A stretch of 64,000 nt of DNA. Source: Daphnia pulex (taxonomy: Eukaryota > Arthropoda > Branchiopoda > Diplostraca > Daphniidae). Numbering within the stretch: position 1 is the first letter of the stretch; every line of letters starts with the position of its first letter. The stretch is taken from NCBI RefSeq assembly GCF_021134715.1, contig NC_060026.1:9725001-9789000 (forward strand), in the 5' to 3' direction. Position numbers and translations under genes: made by a program. Under the pieces are notes generated by a model. That model saw only the letters and a program-made list of their open reading frames with translations, did no database searches and was not told where the DNA came from. Positions 54,535 to 64,000 of this stretch are shown here, in pieces.

Positions 54535-55300
54535 GAATCAATCGATTCACGCGTCAGGGGGCTATCACAGTGGCCCCCAACCGACCTTAAGCTCACAGTC
54601 ATAACAGCAAGTCACGACTTATACTTTCAATCAATTGAAACCTTATATAACCAATACAAGCCAATATGAGTAAGGGTAATGCGCAGTGGACAGAAGCCCG
54701 AATGTCACTTTCCTAGATGACATCCTCCATACATCTGTACACGGATATGTGAGATGACGGGACTACCCCACGCACATCACACGTGTTCACGTCATACCAC
54801 ACCATGTAGCCACATATGTGCATGTCACACCATCACGCCAACTTGCGCATAACACGCACATACTCACCACAGTACGCAGGTGCAACATCTGTCATATTCG
54901 CGTAGCGTTAACATATGTGCATCCAGGCATGGTCACAAATCGTGTACAGATCTATATGCGAGCGAGGCTTCCAAGCTCGCATATACCACAACGCATATCT
55001 TCAATCAAGACGTCACCCATGGCCACAAAGCAACAAGGAGCTCAGCGAGCTTAAGCAGGTCCAACATCAGATTGGATAGGCCCATCAACTAAGTTCGAGA
55101 TCCACATTCGAACAGAGCGAAAATGATTACACTCACAGAGTCCAACCGACCGAAACAACAATGTGGTCAGCGCCACGCACACTCTCGAACTATGTATACC
55201 GGATGTGTGTGTGGCGCTAACCGATCGACCCCTCACGAGAGGAAGAAAATTTCGTGAGAAAGAGCGAATTTAATTATAGAATAAAAAACCTCGAAAACGC
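54535..55300. other. Region downstream of DIRS copy 2, no gene
   Basis: Rich in ACACGCACATAC-like and CATATGTGCAT-like short motifs between 54720 and 55000. An imperfect inverted GTCAGCGCCACGCACAC / GTGTGTGTGGCGCTAAC pair lies at 55158-55223. No coding feature supported. Confidence 0.4.
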
Positions 55301-55677
55301 TACATTGAACCGTGTCTTAATCGTATCAGAAACGCATTTAGCATCGTTTTGATACGGATCTTATTTAAAAATCGCTCATTAATACGATACATGAATCGAA
55401 TCAGAATCGGCATAGGACGCAACATAGCCATATCGATCTTTTTTGCAGAAGTTGAATCGTCTCGGAATCGGCATAGAGCGGAACATAATCCGTATCGATT
55501 TAGTTCACGATAGTTATATCGTCTCAGAATCGTTTTAGAACGGAACAATATCGCATTACGGACTTACATCGTACTTACGATGTTATGGTCCGTACACTAT
55601 ATCGTATCGTACTGCAATCGACGTCGTAAGTCTGACGGAACTTACTTCGGCTCTTAATCGTTCGGTACGGTTCAATA
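55301..55677. mobile_element. Small TIR-like element made of AATCG repeats (candidate MITE)
   Basis: ATTGAACCGT at 55301 recurs inverted at about 55667-55676. Between them are several degenerate 60-65-bp units containing ATCGTCTCAGAATCGG and TAGAACGGAACA, plus a palindrome CGGACTTACATCGTACTTAC around 55560-55600. Non-coding. A subterminal array of a lost transposon end is the alternative. Confidence 0.45.
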
Positions 55678-55689
55678 AAAGTGTAAAAG

Positions 55690-56056
55690 CTCTACTAACC
55701 ATCACATTCGATTAAAGGCTTCATAATGTTGATCACGATTTTGTCAATTCCTTCTTGATCGTTTTGGTCATTGGCTTCGTTCATGACGGCATCATTCACC
55801 ACACTGAGGAATAAGCGATTAGGGGCTAACTCGAAAATATTTATCTGTTGACTTCTTCCAATGAGGTACTTGTCTTGTTTGCAGGGGAATGTCTGTGGTA
55901 TGTTCAGTTTGATTTACATTGGCGATTTCAGGATGCAAAATTTGTCCTGTCAAAATATTTAGCTGCGCGTCGTTGGCGCCGAGCAACAGATCGTCAATGT
56001 GTTTGCTTTCCTCGGCATTGCTGGCTGATGATTCGGCTTTTGTGAACTCCTCTAAG
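55690..56056 (-). pseudogene. Element IV accessory gene D, 5' exons
   Basis: Minus strand: EEFTKAESSASNAEESKHID, then DAQLNILTGQI, then FELAPNRLFLSVVNDAVMNE and IVINIMKPLIECD, the last matching VVAIMKPAIETK in Element III. Coding-like sequence stops at about 55690; the following exons are absent. Frame changes occur near 55860. Confidence 0.45.
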
Positions 56057-56099
56057 TAATTAATTTCTATTAGACATTATACATTGTTTATATTGACCT

Positions 56100-56876
56100 T
56101 CAAGTTTTTTTTGTTGCTTTAGACATCGGTGTCGCGACGGAGGTTGGTGGGTTCGATGAAAAAAAATCTTTATCCGGATTCATTTTTCTCTGTGACGCAG
56201 TAGTGGCGGACTTTGATGTAGTACCGTGCTCTTCATCATCGTCGGATCCTTGTACATCGTTACAAGACTCAGCCAGATCATCCATTAATTCGTGCATACT
56301 AGAGAGCTTCTGTAACACAATTTTTTGTGATGTAACTGTATCAGCGAGAAATGCTAAGTTGGTCCGCGCCGATGTATTGCGTTGAAGCACTGTGATTCTT
56401 TTCTTTGTATTTGCATCTTTCGAGTCAATACCAAGCGATCCTTTTGATGTCTTGCTTTTCAGTGTCGTCTTCTTCCCTGTCGCAAGATTTCCTTGTTCGA
56501 AATGAGACAACTCAGATAACACGAAATGTCGAAGAAAGTCGTTGCGGGCCAGTTCGTTCTTTGTGTGTTTCTTGTTGCGTAGAGCGTGCTCTTCGTTAAT
56601 ACATTCTTTGTCTTCATCAGACAAGATGCTTCCTTTTGTCACTAGCCCATCAACGTTTTTTAAAATCGAGAATTTATTTCCATACTAATAAAATGAGTTT
56701 TCAGATGATGATAATGCCGAAATAAAGTATTACACGTTTGAAACATTTATTATCTAATCCTAGTAAGCCATTTTTTGCCAAAACGATGCTGCGATGGTCC
56801 ATTTATTCTGCTTCGTTGGATCAGCTCCCGATAGCGCGAAAGCTAATTTCAGCGCGTTTACTTGATTATCGTTGGC
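56100..56876 (-). pseudogene. Element IV accessory gene C
   Basis: Minus strand: a first exon (about 56765-56876) with VNALKLAFALSGADPTK and KWTIAASFWQKM. After an intron, GNKFSILKNVDGLVTKG (from about 56680) leads into the 180-residue frame 56100-56642: DEDKECINEEHALRNKKH, ITVLQRNTSARTNLAFLADT and a Ser/Thr/Lys-rich end. Roughly half identical to gene C of Element III. A stop follows QKMAY in the first exon unless it is spliced out. The 162-bp repeat copy 2 lies directly before its 5' exon. Confidence 0.5.
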
Positions 56877-56880
56877 GTTA

Positions 56881-57042
56881 CAAAGGTAGCGTTTGGCGCT
56901 GACATCTGTGAGATGCATGTTCATCCATGTGGGGAGGGCTGTGCCAGGGTGTCCTGGTTGAGCCCAATGGCCAGAGTTATCTTTTCATATGCATACTTCG
57001 TGGTGCGTGCTGACGCTCAGTTTCGCTGATAATAGTTAACGA
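56881..57042. repeat. 162-bp dispersed repeat, copy 2
   Basis: Same sequence and orientation as 49870-50031. It sits between genes C and the acidic gene of Element IV, where Element III has no counterpart, so it is an insertion or conversion tract. Confidence 0.9.
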
Positions 57043-57082
57043 TAATATCAGCTGCATGTCCACTCTACCCCTCTGAATTAAA

Positions 57083-57545
57083 ATGAATAATAAAAAAATC
57101 AAAATTATATACTCATTTCTTTTTTTCTTCAAAAGATTCTTCCTCTTCTTCTTCTTCTTCATCATCTCCGCTCTCCTCATCGCTTTCTTCATGATCTTCA
57201 TCGTTTTCGTCGTCTTCATCTTCGCTTCGCTTTCATCACCATCTTCGTATGAAGCATCTTTGGGATCATCTTTGGAATCCTTTTCGTCTTCACTTGATGC
57301 TGTTTTACTTTTTTTTCGAATTGGAAGATGTATAAAAGAATGATTATTTTTAGTTGCATAGAATTTACGGGGCTCTTTTCTTCTCAGTGGAGTTTTTATT
57401 TGTGGTGCTTTTGCATTTCATTTGTATTTCGCTAACGAAGAAAATTTCATCCGCTGTATTTTTTGATGAATTTTTCTTTTTTCTTGTTTTGGTTTTTCCT
57501 GTTTTTGCCATAACGATTGTGACCGTAGGGGTGTCAATAGGCTAA
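57083..57545 (-). CDS. Element IV accessory gene with acidic/basic tract
   Basis: Minus strand, from about MAKTGKTKTRKKKNSS (57510) through TADEIFFVSEIQMKC, then a short intron. Then SSNSKKKSKTASSEDEKDSK, an acidic run and a Lys/Glu-rich end near 57110. Positional match to the acidic gene at 46130 in Element III. No domain recognised; probably disordered. Confidence 0.4.
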
Positions 57546-57728
57546 AGAATGAATATTAGGATAATAAAAATTGTGAAAAAAGGATCATGCGAATTTGTGA
57601 TGTTGACGTTTTCGTGTTACGTACTTAAGACGATTAAGAGACGGTAAGTGCTATCTTCCGATCAGAAATAACTTCGGCGTTAACTTATGTTGCCCCTAGA
57701 AGATTTATCACGTTAAGTGCAAGCGAAA

Positions 57729-58083
57729 ATGTCTGGTCCACGTTTCTCGGATGATAGTTACTATGAGGACTTTAATGAACGTAGCTTCATAGCATCAACA
57801 GGTGCCAACAGGATGGTCTTCAACAAGCTTTGCGAATTAGCGGATATCGGCAAATCGTTCTCTCCGTTCAAACTAAAGTTTTCGACCTTTGCTGCATTCT
57901 CTTAATTTTTCATTTTTTTATCAACCTACAGATTCCATGTGTTCTTGTTGTTTCACTACCTCAAATGTATCCTCCTCAAGAAAGTATCAACATGTGCATT
58001 CTCGGCAAAGAGGTCAACACAGACCGACTAATCGATCTTCTAGCAGAAAGAGCAACTTACCTCTCGGATAAGATCAACCTCAG
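57729..58083 (+). pseudogene. HARBI1-like transposase N-terminal fragment, Element IV
   Basis: MSGPRFSDDSYYEDFNERSF begins the protein and matches the start of the Element III transposase. After an intron, LPQMYPPQESINMCILGKE and LAERATYLSDKINL follow (to 58083). The catalytic domain is missing: the sequence changes at about 58083 to unrelated DNA at the edge of Element V. Confidence 0.7.
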
Positions 58084-58266
58084 GAGTTGTCTGAAACCAT
58101 TGGCAGCGCTGCGCGCAGCCGTTACGTCACGTCACAATACCCCCTTTTTATATGATCATTCGATAGCCCTTGGTCGGGGCTACACAACTGCGCATGGGGG
58201 CGCAGTAACTGGTCGCCGTTACCTTCAGCGTCCAATGTTAAAAATTTGCCCCGTTACATCAAGTGG

Positions 58267-58440
58267 CATCCAATGTCAACATTGGACGCCAGGTGGCAAC
58301 CAATGATTTCGTAGCTGGCGTCCAATGTTTTCCAGCTGGAGGCCAATGATTTAAGCTGGCGGCCAATGATTTAAGCTGGCGGCCAATAATTATAGCTGGC
58401 TGCCTGTGTCTTACATCTGGCAGACAGCGAATTTAAATGG
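58267..58440. repeat. Element V left subterminal array
   Basis: Several copies of a 20-bp unit (TTAAGCTGGCGGCCAATGAT) and variants with GGCGTCCAATG. Located just left of the Ulp1 gene, as the arrays of Elements I and II are left of their isopeptidase-like genes. Confidence 0.85.
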
Positions 58441-58516
58441 CGTCCAATGTCTTTTACATCGCAATTGATTTTTTATTAAAATTCAAATCGATGAAACAAA
58501 AAATATACAGCCTATT

Positions 58517-59374
58517 TCAGTGCATTAAATTTATTACTAGGTAAGGATCAAATATTTCTTTAGACTTCGTGACATATTTATAGCGAATGAAGTTGAGCAG
58601 CATCGAACGCATCGTCGAAATTGCTTCGTTACACTTGGCATCGTCTGTGTGGAACTTTGATCTAGTTGCGCCAGTGAAGTGAATGAACATCGCGACAATT
58701 GTATGAAGGCCGCAATCGGAAGTATTATCTTGGCACCAGTAATTTGCGTAGTCAACTCGCCATTTACCCTCCGACAGATATTCCAAGCGAGAGTTGATGT
58801 ATGCAATGGTTTCTTCCCGCGCGAATGGATCTTCGATGTAGAATACTGTGCCAGTATCGATTATTCCTTTTTTGTTCTCTTTCAGTTCATCTTTCATCCA
58901 GTGAATGAGGTATTCACCGATCTTTGATATCGTCTGGTCGTCCAATGAACCAGTAAGAGAATCAATAACAATAACTCTGCTATTCTTGACGTCGATGATG
59001 GCAGCAATCCAGTGATTGTTGTGGACGTGGACAGGGATGCAGATAGTCTCTAAATTCCAGGGTCTTACGCCATCTTGGCGAAAGAAACGACGGACAGGAC
59101 TGTAGCGATAAGGTCCAATGGCGCCATGAAGGTCAACCGTTCCTAGTTTCAAGAAGAAAAATGTAGAGCATATATAGGCACTTGGACAATAATCGCTTTC
59201 GTCTAATGAATAGTTGGCACAATCCGAGAAAAAATTGATTATTTGATCATTTAGCCAATGATTATGTAACAACGTGTAGGCATCTCTCTTCCATATCTCG
59301 ATTTTACCGGAAGGTGAAGTGCAAATCGTTAAGTTGTCTGCAACGGAAGCAATCACCTCCCAAGGATGTGCCAA
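58517..59374 (-). CDS. Ulp1-type (C48) cysteine protease, Element V
   Basis: 285 residues, uninterrupted. Family landmarks in order: HNHWLNDQIINFF near residue 37, CSTFFFLKLG, the catalytic His in VHVHNNHWIAAII, the Asp in RVIVIDSLTG, and the Gln and Cys in YWCQDNTSDCGLH. The full His-Asp-Gln-Cys set of ULP1/SENP peptidases, which process SUMO or NEDD8, is present. It ends IFDPYLVINLMH. Ten bases separate it from the transposase upstream, in the same direction. The intact frame beside broken neighbours suggests selection or recent activity. It may deconjugate modifiers from transposase or host repressors; this is inference. Confidence 0.9.
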   Translation of the reverse strand: MAHPWEVIASVADNLTICTSPSGKIEIWKRDAYTLLHNHWLNDQIINFFSDCANYSLDESDYCPSAYICSTFFFLKLGTVDLHGAIGPYRYSPVRRFFRQDGVRPWNLETICIPVHVHNNHWIAAIIDVKNSRVIVIDSLTGSLDDQTISKIGEYLIHWMKDELKENKKGIIDTGTVFYIEDPFAREETIAYINSRLEYLSEGKWRVDYANYWCQDNTSDCGLHTIVAMFIHFTGATRSKFHTDDAKCNEAISTMRSMLLNFIRYKYVTKSKEIFDPYLVINLMH

Positions 59375-59383
59375 ATTGAGAAG

Positions 59384-60678
59384 TCACTCCTTCTCCTCCT
59401 CGTCCATGGAGTAGTCAAGTACGACATCATCGTCATAAGAGCCACTGGATACAATATCGATTCCAAGTTCCACAAGAAAATCTTCATCTAGATAATGCTG
59501 ATCTTGCTCTTGGTCACCTTCGTCTTCATGTGGTATAGGGATCGCTTCCTTACAGTCAGTATCAGCGTCAGCAACGACATTCGATGCGTCCGCGTCATCG
59601 GCAGCGGACAGATTAAATGATGGCGTCGGACCTATTGGATTCTTTCGCAACTGGTTCAAAGACGTTAGATACGAAGAAGAAATCGCAAAGTCAGAGATAT
59701 TAGGTTTGTCTTGAGCGCCTTTGTCTCTTTTAAATAAAATCGACGGTATGAGACCTGAGAATGTGTATTTTTTGTTGAATGATCTCACGGAGAAGAGACC
59801 ATTGACACACCCGGTTATGTTACCTTTTAAGAAGTCTTGGCTATTTTCATCGAACATCCAGATCGAGTCTGTCATCTTGAATGAGGTGACATTGTTTCCC
59901 GAGCAAATGTCTTCGGCGCGATAGAAAGTCTTATTGGATACAGATTTATATTTAGAGAGTTGTCTGTGAATGTTGTCACGAATGTTCAGATTTTCCGGTG
60001 TCAGGTTAGGTGGGGGGGGGGGGCACATTGGAGCTCCATTGTCATCGAACACGACTACCTTGATCTCTCTTTTATTGTGATTAAGAATAGCGAAGCGGGC
60101 GTTGTATAATTCGCAACAGAAAAAAAAGCTGTGCATAAAAAAGAATATCCATTGTCGTTCATTAACATCCCGCGGTATACTGTACCGAGTATAGCCCACG
60201 TCTTCAGGTAGCCGAAGATCTTCTCTATCGTCGATCTGACACTGCCGAGGAAATTATTGTATTGTTGCTCAAGGGGGTCCAGTGTTTTCCCACTTGGAGT
60301 TTTTATTGGGGAAGTGCATTGGACACCGTTCATGTAGTGGTTGTCTCCAATGATCACCTCGTACCTTCTCGAATGCTCCGGATTATCGTCGTCAACACCA
60401 ACCCATAGATCTAGGTGGGGATGTGTTTCGTTCCAAATAGTACCGTCAAAGTCGAGGGATGAGAAGGGGCCATCAACTTGAATAATATGACCATAGATCA
60501 CTTGCCATTTAATGCAGCAAGTTTTAGAATTTCCAGTGTAAATCGCATTTCTCTGCCGGGAAACAGTTGGTTTCCTCATTTTGGGGTGAACGGCTACAGC
60601 GGAGAAGTTGCGTACTGTGTAACGACGCCAGAGTTGGTCCTCCCCAAATAAGTTGGAAAACACGTTTGGAAACGACAT
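59384..60678 (-). pseudogene. HARBI1-like DDE transposase, Element V, internally deleted and frameshifted
   Basis: N-terminus MSFPNVFSNLFGEDQLWRRY and NFSAVAVHPKM, as in Element I. It then jumps to RKPTVSRQRNAIYTG, missing about 120 residues that in Elements I and III contain the helical block and the first Asp. Retained: GPFSSLDFDGTIWNET, the second Asp in IIGDNHYMNG and the Glu in RSTIEKIFGYLKTWAILG. A frame change in an A8 run near 60121 separates the C-terminal domain (59384-60199), which ends in an acidic tail. Probably inactive. Confidence 0.78.
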
Positions 60679-60829
60679 AACACATGTGGTAAGCTGCGCT
60701 AATGTATATTAAAGACATTGGGCGACATTGTCATTGGGTGTCAGCCGTCATTGGTAACTGGCTATTGTTGAATATGAATTTTTTCACTTGATCCCAGCAA
60801 AAACGAACTACTAAAGTATTTACTCTAAA
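60679..60829. promoter_or_regulatory. Divergent intergenic region of Element V
   Basis: About 150 bp between the transposase start and gene A start on opposite strands. Presumably holds both promoters. No box assigned. Confidence 0.3.
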
Positions 60830-62210
60830 ATGCAGAATGCTTCCACGATCGCTACAACTCGACACCCTGCGTCTCGAGGAAATGTTGAACAAGTCGCAGA
60901 CACTTGCGATGAGTCTTCTAAATTTCTACCACCGACCGGATTTCTCCTGACTGGTTGTTTAGAGCAAAGTAATTTGTTTCTTTTTAAGTAAGTCTGCTAC
61001 TTCTTGTTAGCCACTTTTTCCAAACCTACTAGCCTTGAGACACACGAAGATGCGAGCATTGGCATTTTGTTCCCAGCGAAAAACATAGTTATTATATTTT
61101 TTAATGTTTTTCTCTAAGTTATCTGATAAGTCGATCGTGACACAGAACCCACTCGAAGCCATTTCCAGCTGCAGCGCGTTGGAAAATGATAAAAGTTTCA
61201 CAAACAACCGACAAAACTTACTTTTTTTAAGTCACCGAGACCGCTGAGTTAAATTCGGCAAAATTACGTTTCGAAGATGTGACTTCTTCGATCTCCGACG
61301 TAGCTGCACTTTTATCGAATCCAGACGTCATGTGCTTCATCAACCTGATAAAGAATAACAACGACAGCAACATTAACAGTGTCATCTCACACACTATGAG
61401 TCAACTCGACTCACATTCGGTCCAACGATCTCCGATAATTTGCTTCCCTGAAACACCGGTCAGATCAATATTTGTCTCTGGTACCGACGCACATACTGTT
61501 GGCGTTGCTACTGCAGGTTCCGCCAATCTCCATATGCAACATGCTACCTATCTCCAACCGAACGCCAATCTCCAACATGCCGCCAATGTCGAGGTCCAAC
61601 CTACCGTCATTCCCCAAACAACTATCCATTCCCAAGCCTCTTCGAACTGCCAACTTTCTTCAACATTACAGTTTGGCTTAACCTTGAATTCTCACACTTC
61701 TTCAAACTTCCAAATTGTATCCGCTCCTCAACCTGTCACTAATATCGCATCACTACCAAACATCGAAGCCAAAACTACATGCACTTACTAGCAAACCTTT
61801 TGGATTTACTCAGCGCGGCGAAGCGAATGCCCATGACCCCGAGAATTGTCGACTCCGACGACACCATGGTCAATAGCAGTTTATTTCCGGAGATTGTGTT
61901 CACCCCCGAAGCCTCTGAGCAATCGGCATCAATGCATGTGCCCAGTGACCTCGACAGTATCAACTGTAGCAGACAGTTGGACTTCGAGGATGCCTTCATG
62001 TCTGTGTCGACACCAATGCCGAAACCGAAAGGCAGTAATGCACGCACTCGATGGTTTGTCCAACCCAACTCCGATTCCGAGTCCGAAGCCGCCGCCGACG
62101 CCGACACCCAAGATGGAACATGTAGAGTGGAACCAGAGGAAGCTGATCCAGAAGAAGAGGAAGCCGAAGAAGAGGAAAAAAGTAACAACACTAAAAGAGT
62201 AAGGAGGTAA
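60830..62210 (+). pseudogene. Element V accessory gene A
   Basis: Exon 1 60830-60968 (MQNASTIATTRHPASRG), intron to 61231, then TETAELNSAKLRFEDVTSS leading into the frame 61279-61791: rich in His, Gln, Asn and Ser with QPNANLQHAANVEVQP-type repeats. The frame changes near 61785 into 61779-62210, with LDLLSAAKRMPMTP, then an acidic Glu-rich end and KRVRR. Same layout as gene A of Element I: conserved short N-terminal region, low-complexity middle, charged end. Function unknown. Confidence 0.5.
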
Positions 62211-62275
62211 ATCTTACAGACTCGCCTGTGTAATGTGATTCTAGGCCGAGAGATCTGACGACTTCAAAGTACACA

Positions 62276-64000
62276 ATGGAACAACAAGCTATTCTATCCT
62301 TCTGGGCCTTTCATTTCATCCTCGACGGCGGTGGAAAAAATTACAAGGAGAATTTAGCAAAAATCAAGAGAAAGGTATCTAAATTCCACAATCAAGATCT
62401 CACAATCTGGTTGGAAGATCGAAAAGTGTTCTTACCGACTACTAACCTTAGAAAGGTACCGATTATCATTCCGACATAATTTTTATTATAAACCTTTGCA
62501 GGATCGACATCATCTTCAACTGTATACAGCTAATTTATGGAACCCAAACGTGAACCAATATCATGCCGTCCTTCAAGCTGAGTTCAATTCTTTCACTTTA
62601 GCTGTACGCGACGCGACACCGGAGAGTTTCCTCGAGTACAAATTAAAATACACATTCAAGCAGTACCTGGACACGAGCGAGAACATTCAATCTCATCCAC
62701 AGCGAAGGTGCGCTTTAGCCAATATGAAAAAGAAACAATTGGAATTAGAAAAAAAAACAATCCGACTCGGCACCTGATCAAGGCGAAGACGATGACTCCA
62801 AACGTCAGTCGAAGACGTCCAAGCATACTTCGAAACCATATGCAAAGCCTCCCGCCAATGCTATAAAGCCTCCCGCCAATGCTACAAAGCCTCCCGCCAA
62901 TGCTACTAAGCCTGCCGCCAATGCTACTAAGCCTGTCAGCAATGTCACCAAGCCTCCCGCCAATCTCGCCAACCCTTCCACCAGCGCACCGGTACCTGCC
63001 GCCAATGACGTGTTGACAGAGGTTCTAAAAAATCTTCCTTTGAACGAACAAGACATCGGTGGTATCAGAGGAATGATAGCGAGCATTATGAAGAAAAGGA
63101 GCAAGCATCCCAGCCTCAACACGCGAACGCTTATCTCAATTCGTCATCAGTGACAAGTGCAACTATACAACAGCGTCCAGCGACATCGACATCCTACAAT
63201 CCATCTTGTGGCGGCGACGTCATTCAAACCCCTACTCATATTGCCACTGAGATGTTCACTGACACACTGACGGAAACCGACCCCGACTCAAACCAGAAAA
63301 GCAAAACAGTAAAATCGATGCATTAAATATTATGTTTTTCTTGTTGAAAAGGCATTGTCGCATCTTCGAGGCATCCCACCGGTTAACAGCATAGCAGTGG
63401 AAAAAGCCCTAAAGAAAAAAGCAACTGACCGAAAGCCAATCGATAACATATGCATGAAGAGTGTTGGTAATCCTCCCAAAAAAGCCCAGTGATAAATCCT
63501 CCATCTTCGAATCCCAGACAGCCAAAAGCTGCACGAATTCGACCGGATTCGCCTCTTTCATGAGTTCCTCCGCACTCCGTGCCGACAAACAAAAGGAAGC
63601 AGTTAGTATCCTCAATCCTCGACTTCAAATTTTTTAAATATTTTAGAAAGAGAAAAAGGTTGCTAACCATGCAAATCAAAAGATGACTTCAGAAGACCAG
63701 TTGCTACTTGATGTATGCTATTTATCATTGTATTTATTCGATCTAATTGTTTGGTTTATCCTTTCTTTCATGCATGCAGCACGAAATGGAAGTTCAAGGG
63801 AAAAAGAAACGAAAACGGACAGATCAAGACGATGATCCTGACTACATGGACACCGATATCAGCACTGGCAGCCAATTGGACACATATGCAGAGCAAGTTG
63901 ACATCGAAGAAGAAGACGATGTCCTCGATTTGACAATTGCAATACCAGTAGAAACGGAGACTGCCAGTGCACCAGCTGCAGCGATTATCACCAAAAAAGA
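62276..64000 (+). pseudogene. Element V accessory gene B (partial, runs off the window)
   Basis: MEQQAILSFWAFHFILDGGG starts it, then FHNQDLTIWLED, conserved with Element I. After an intron (62457-62503) comes HHLQLYTANLWNPNVNQYHA. The frame changes in an A-run near 62750. A KPPANAT tandem repeat (62830-62960) follows, then NEQDIGGIRGMIASIMKKR, further exons including AVEKALKKKA (63395) and FASFMSSSALRADKQKEA (63555), and KKKRKRTDQDDDPDYMD (63800). The Element I counterpart ends in a PHD finger, so one is expected just beyond the window. Confidence 0.55.
62830..62965 (+). repeat. Coding tandem repeat (KPPANAT units)
   Basis: Six to seven copies of a 21-bp unit (AAGCCTCCCGCCAATGCTACA type) in frame within gene B of Element V. 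Confidence 0.85.

Larger units (their letters stand above)
55690..58083. mobile_element. Element IV: inverted, interrupted relative of Element III
   Basis: Gene order is the mirror image of Element III: transposase N-terminus on the plus strand (57729-58083), accessory genes on the minus strand (57545 down to 55690), continued by the charged tail of gene D in the arm at 50356-51139. Middle exons of gene D are missing and replaced by DIRS copy 2 and the 55.3-kb repeat. The transposase stops after about 115 residues, right before Element V. Confidence 0.6.
58084..64000. mobile_element. Element V: large Ulp1/HARBI1-like transposon, right end beyond window
   Basis: Left array at 58267-58440, then intact Ulp1-type protease and HARBI1-like transposase on the minus strand, then genes A and B on the plus strand, in the same order as Element I. 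The right terminus is outside the window. Left boundary approximate: the break with Element IV is near 58083. Confidence 0.65.

Noticed and set aside
62830-62965. KPPANAT-coding repeat considered as the right subterminal array of Element V
   Set aside because: It shares only GCCAATG with the left array, is in direct rather than inverted orientation, and is in frame within gene B, with more exons downstream.
28757-64000. Polinton/Maverick or integrated giant-virus origin for the gene-rich region
   Set aside because: No DNA polymerase B, retroviral-type integrase, packaging ATPase or capsid gene was seen; DDE transposases and isopeptidase-like genes account for the content.

Overview
This is intron-rich eukaryotic DNA. 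Introns of about 60-110 bp, a tandem pair of multi-exon glucosylceramidase genes, a tRNA cluster, and many transposons of classes common in arthropods (Tc1/mariner, DIRS, an RNase H-bearing LINE, PIF/Harbinger-like elements) suggest an arthropod. A branchiopod crustacean such as Daphnia is my best guess, but that is inference: no species-specific marker is visible.

Layout. (1) 0.9-10.6 kb: two head-to-tail glucosylceramidase (GH30) genes that keep both catalytic glutamates. One intron of the second gene has grown from about 60 bp to 3.3 kb by taking in a TIR transposon with its own THAP gene, a long foldback element, a tRNA-derived SINE and a MITE. (2) 11-17 kb: transposon graveyard, with a degraded DIRS-like reverse transcriptase, a dead LINE and a broken THAP gene. 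(3) 17-28.4 kb: a tRNA cluster (Leu, Arg, Tyr, Gln, Pro and duplicates) invaded by two oppositely oriented Tc1-like elements. These carry tRNA-like sequences inside their long TIRs and inside a transposase intron. A DIRS element is inserted against a tRNA-Tyr gene. (4) 28.7-64 kb: almost entirely large, gene-rich DNA transposons.

The large elements share a plan: a subterminal array of a private short repeat; a leftward isopeptidase-like gene (Ulp1/SUMO-protease type, or a USP-like gene in one element); a leftward DDE transposase; a set of rightward spliced accessory genes with low-complexity, acidic or basic tails and in one case a PHD finger; then the same repeat inverted. I call them Elements I-V. 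Element I (28757-43905) has the 7.9-kb Element II (34376-42258) nested inside one of its accessory genes. Elements I, III, IV and V have HARBI1-like transposases. Element II has a transposase resembling the tnp2/Plavaka/KDZ group and a USP-like peptidase. Elements III and IV face each other around two near-identical 0.78-kb inverted arms, and IV also holds a second DIRS element (51.2-54.5 kb). Element V has an intact 285-residue Ulp1-type protease and runs off the right edge.

Most large-element genes carry frameshifts, several of them in homopolymer runs, so some breaks could be assembly errors rather than real decay. Exon boundaries were read by eye from GT-AG signals and frame continuity. 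No homology search was run.
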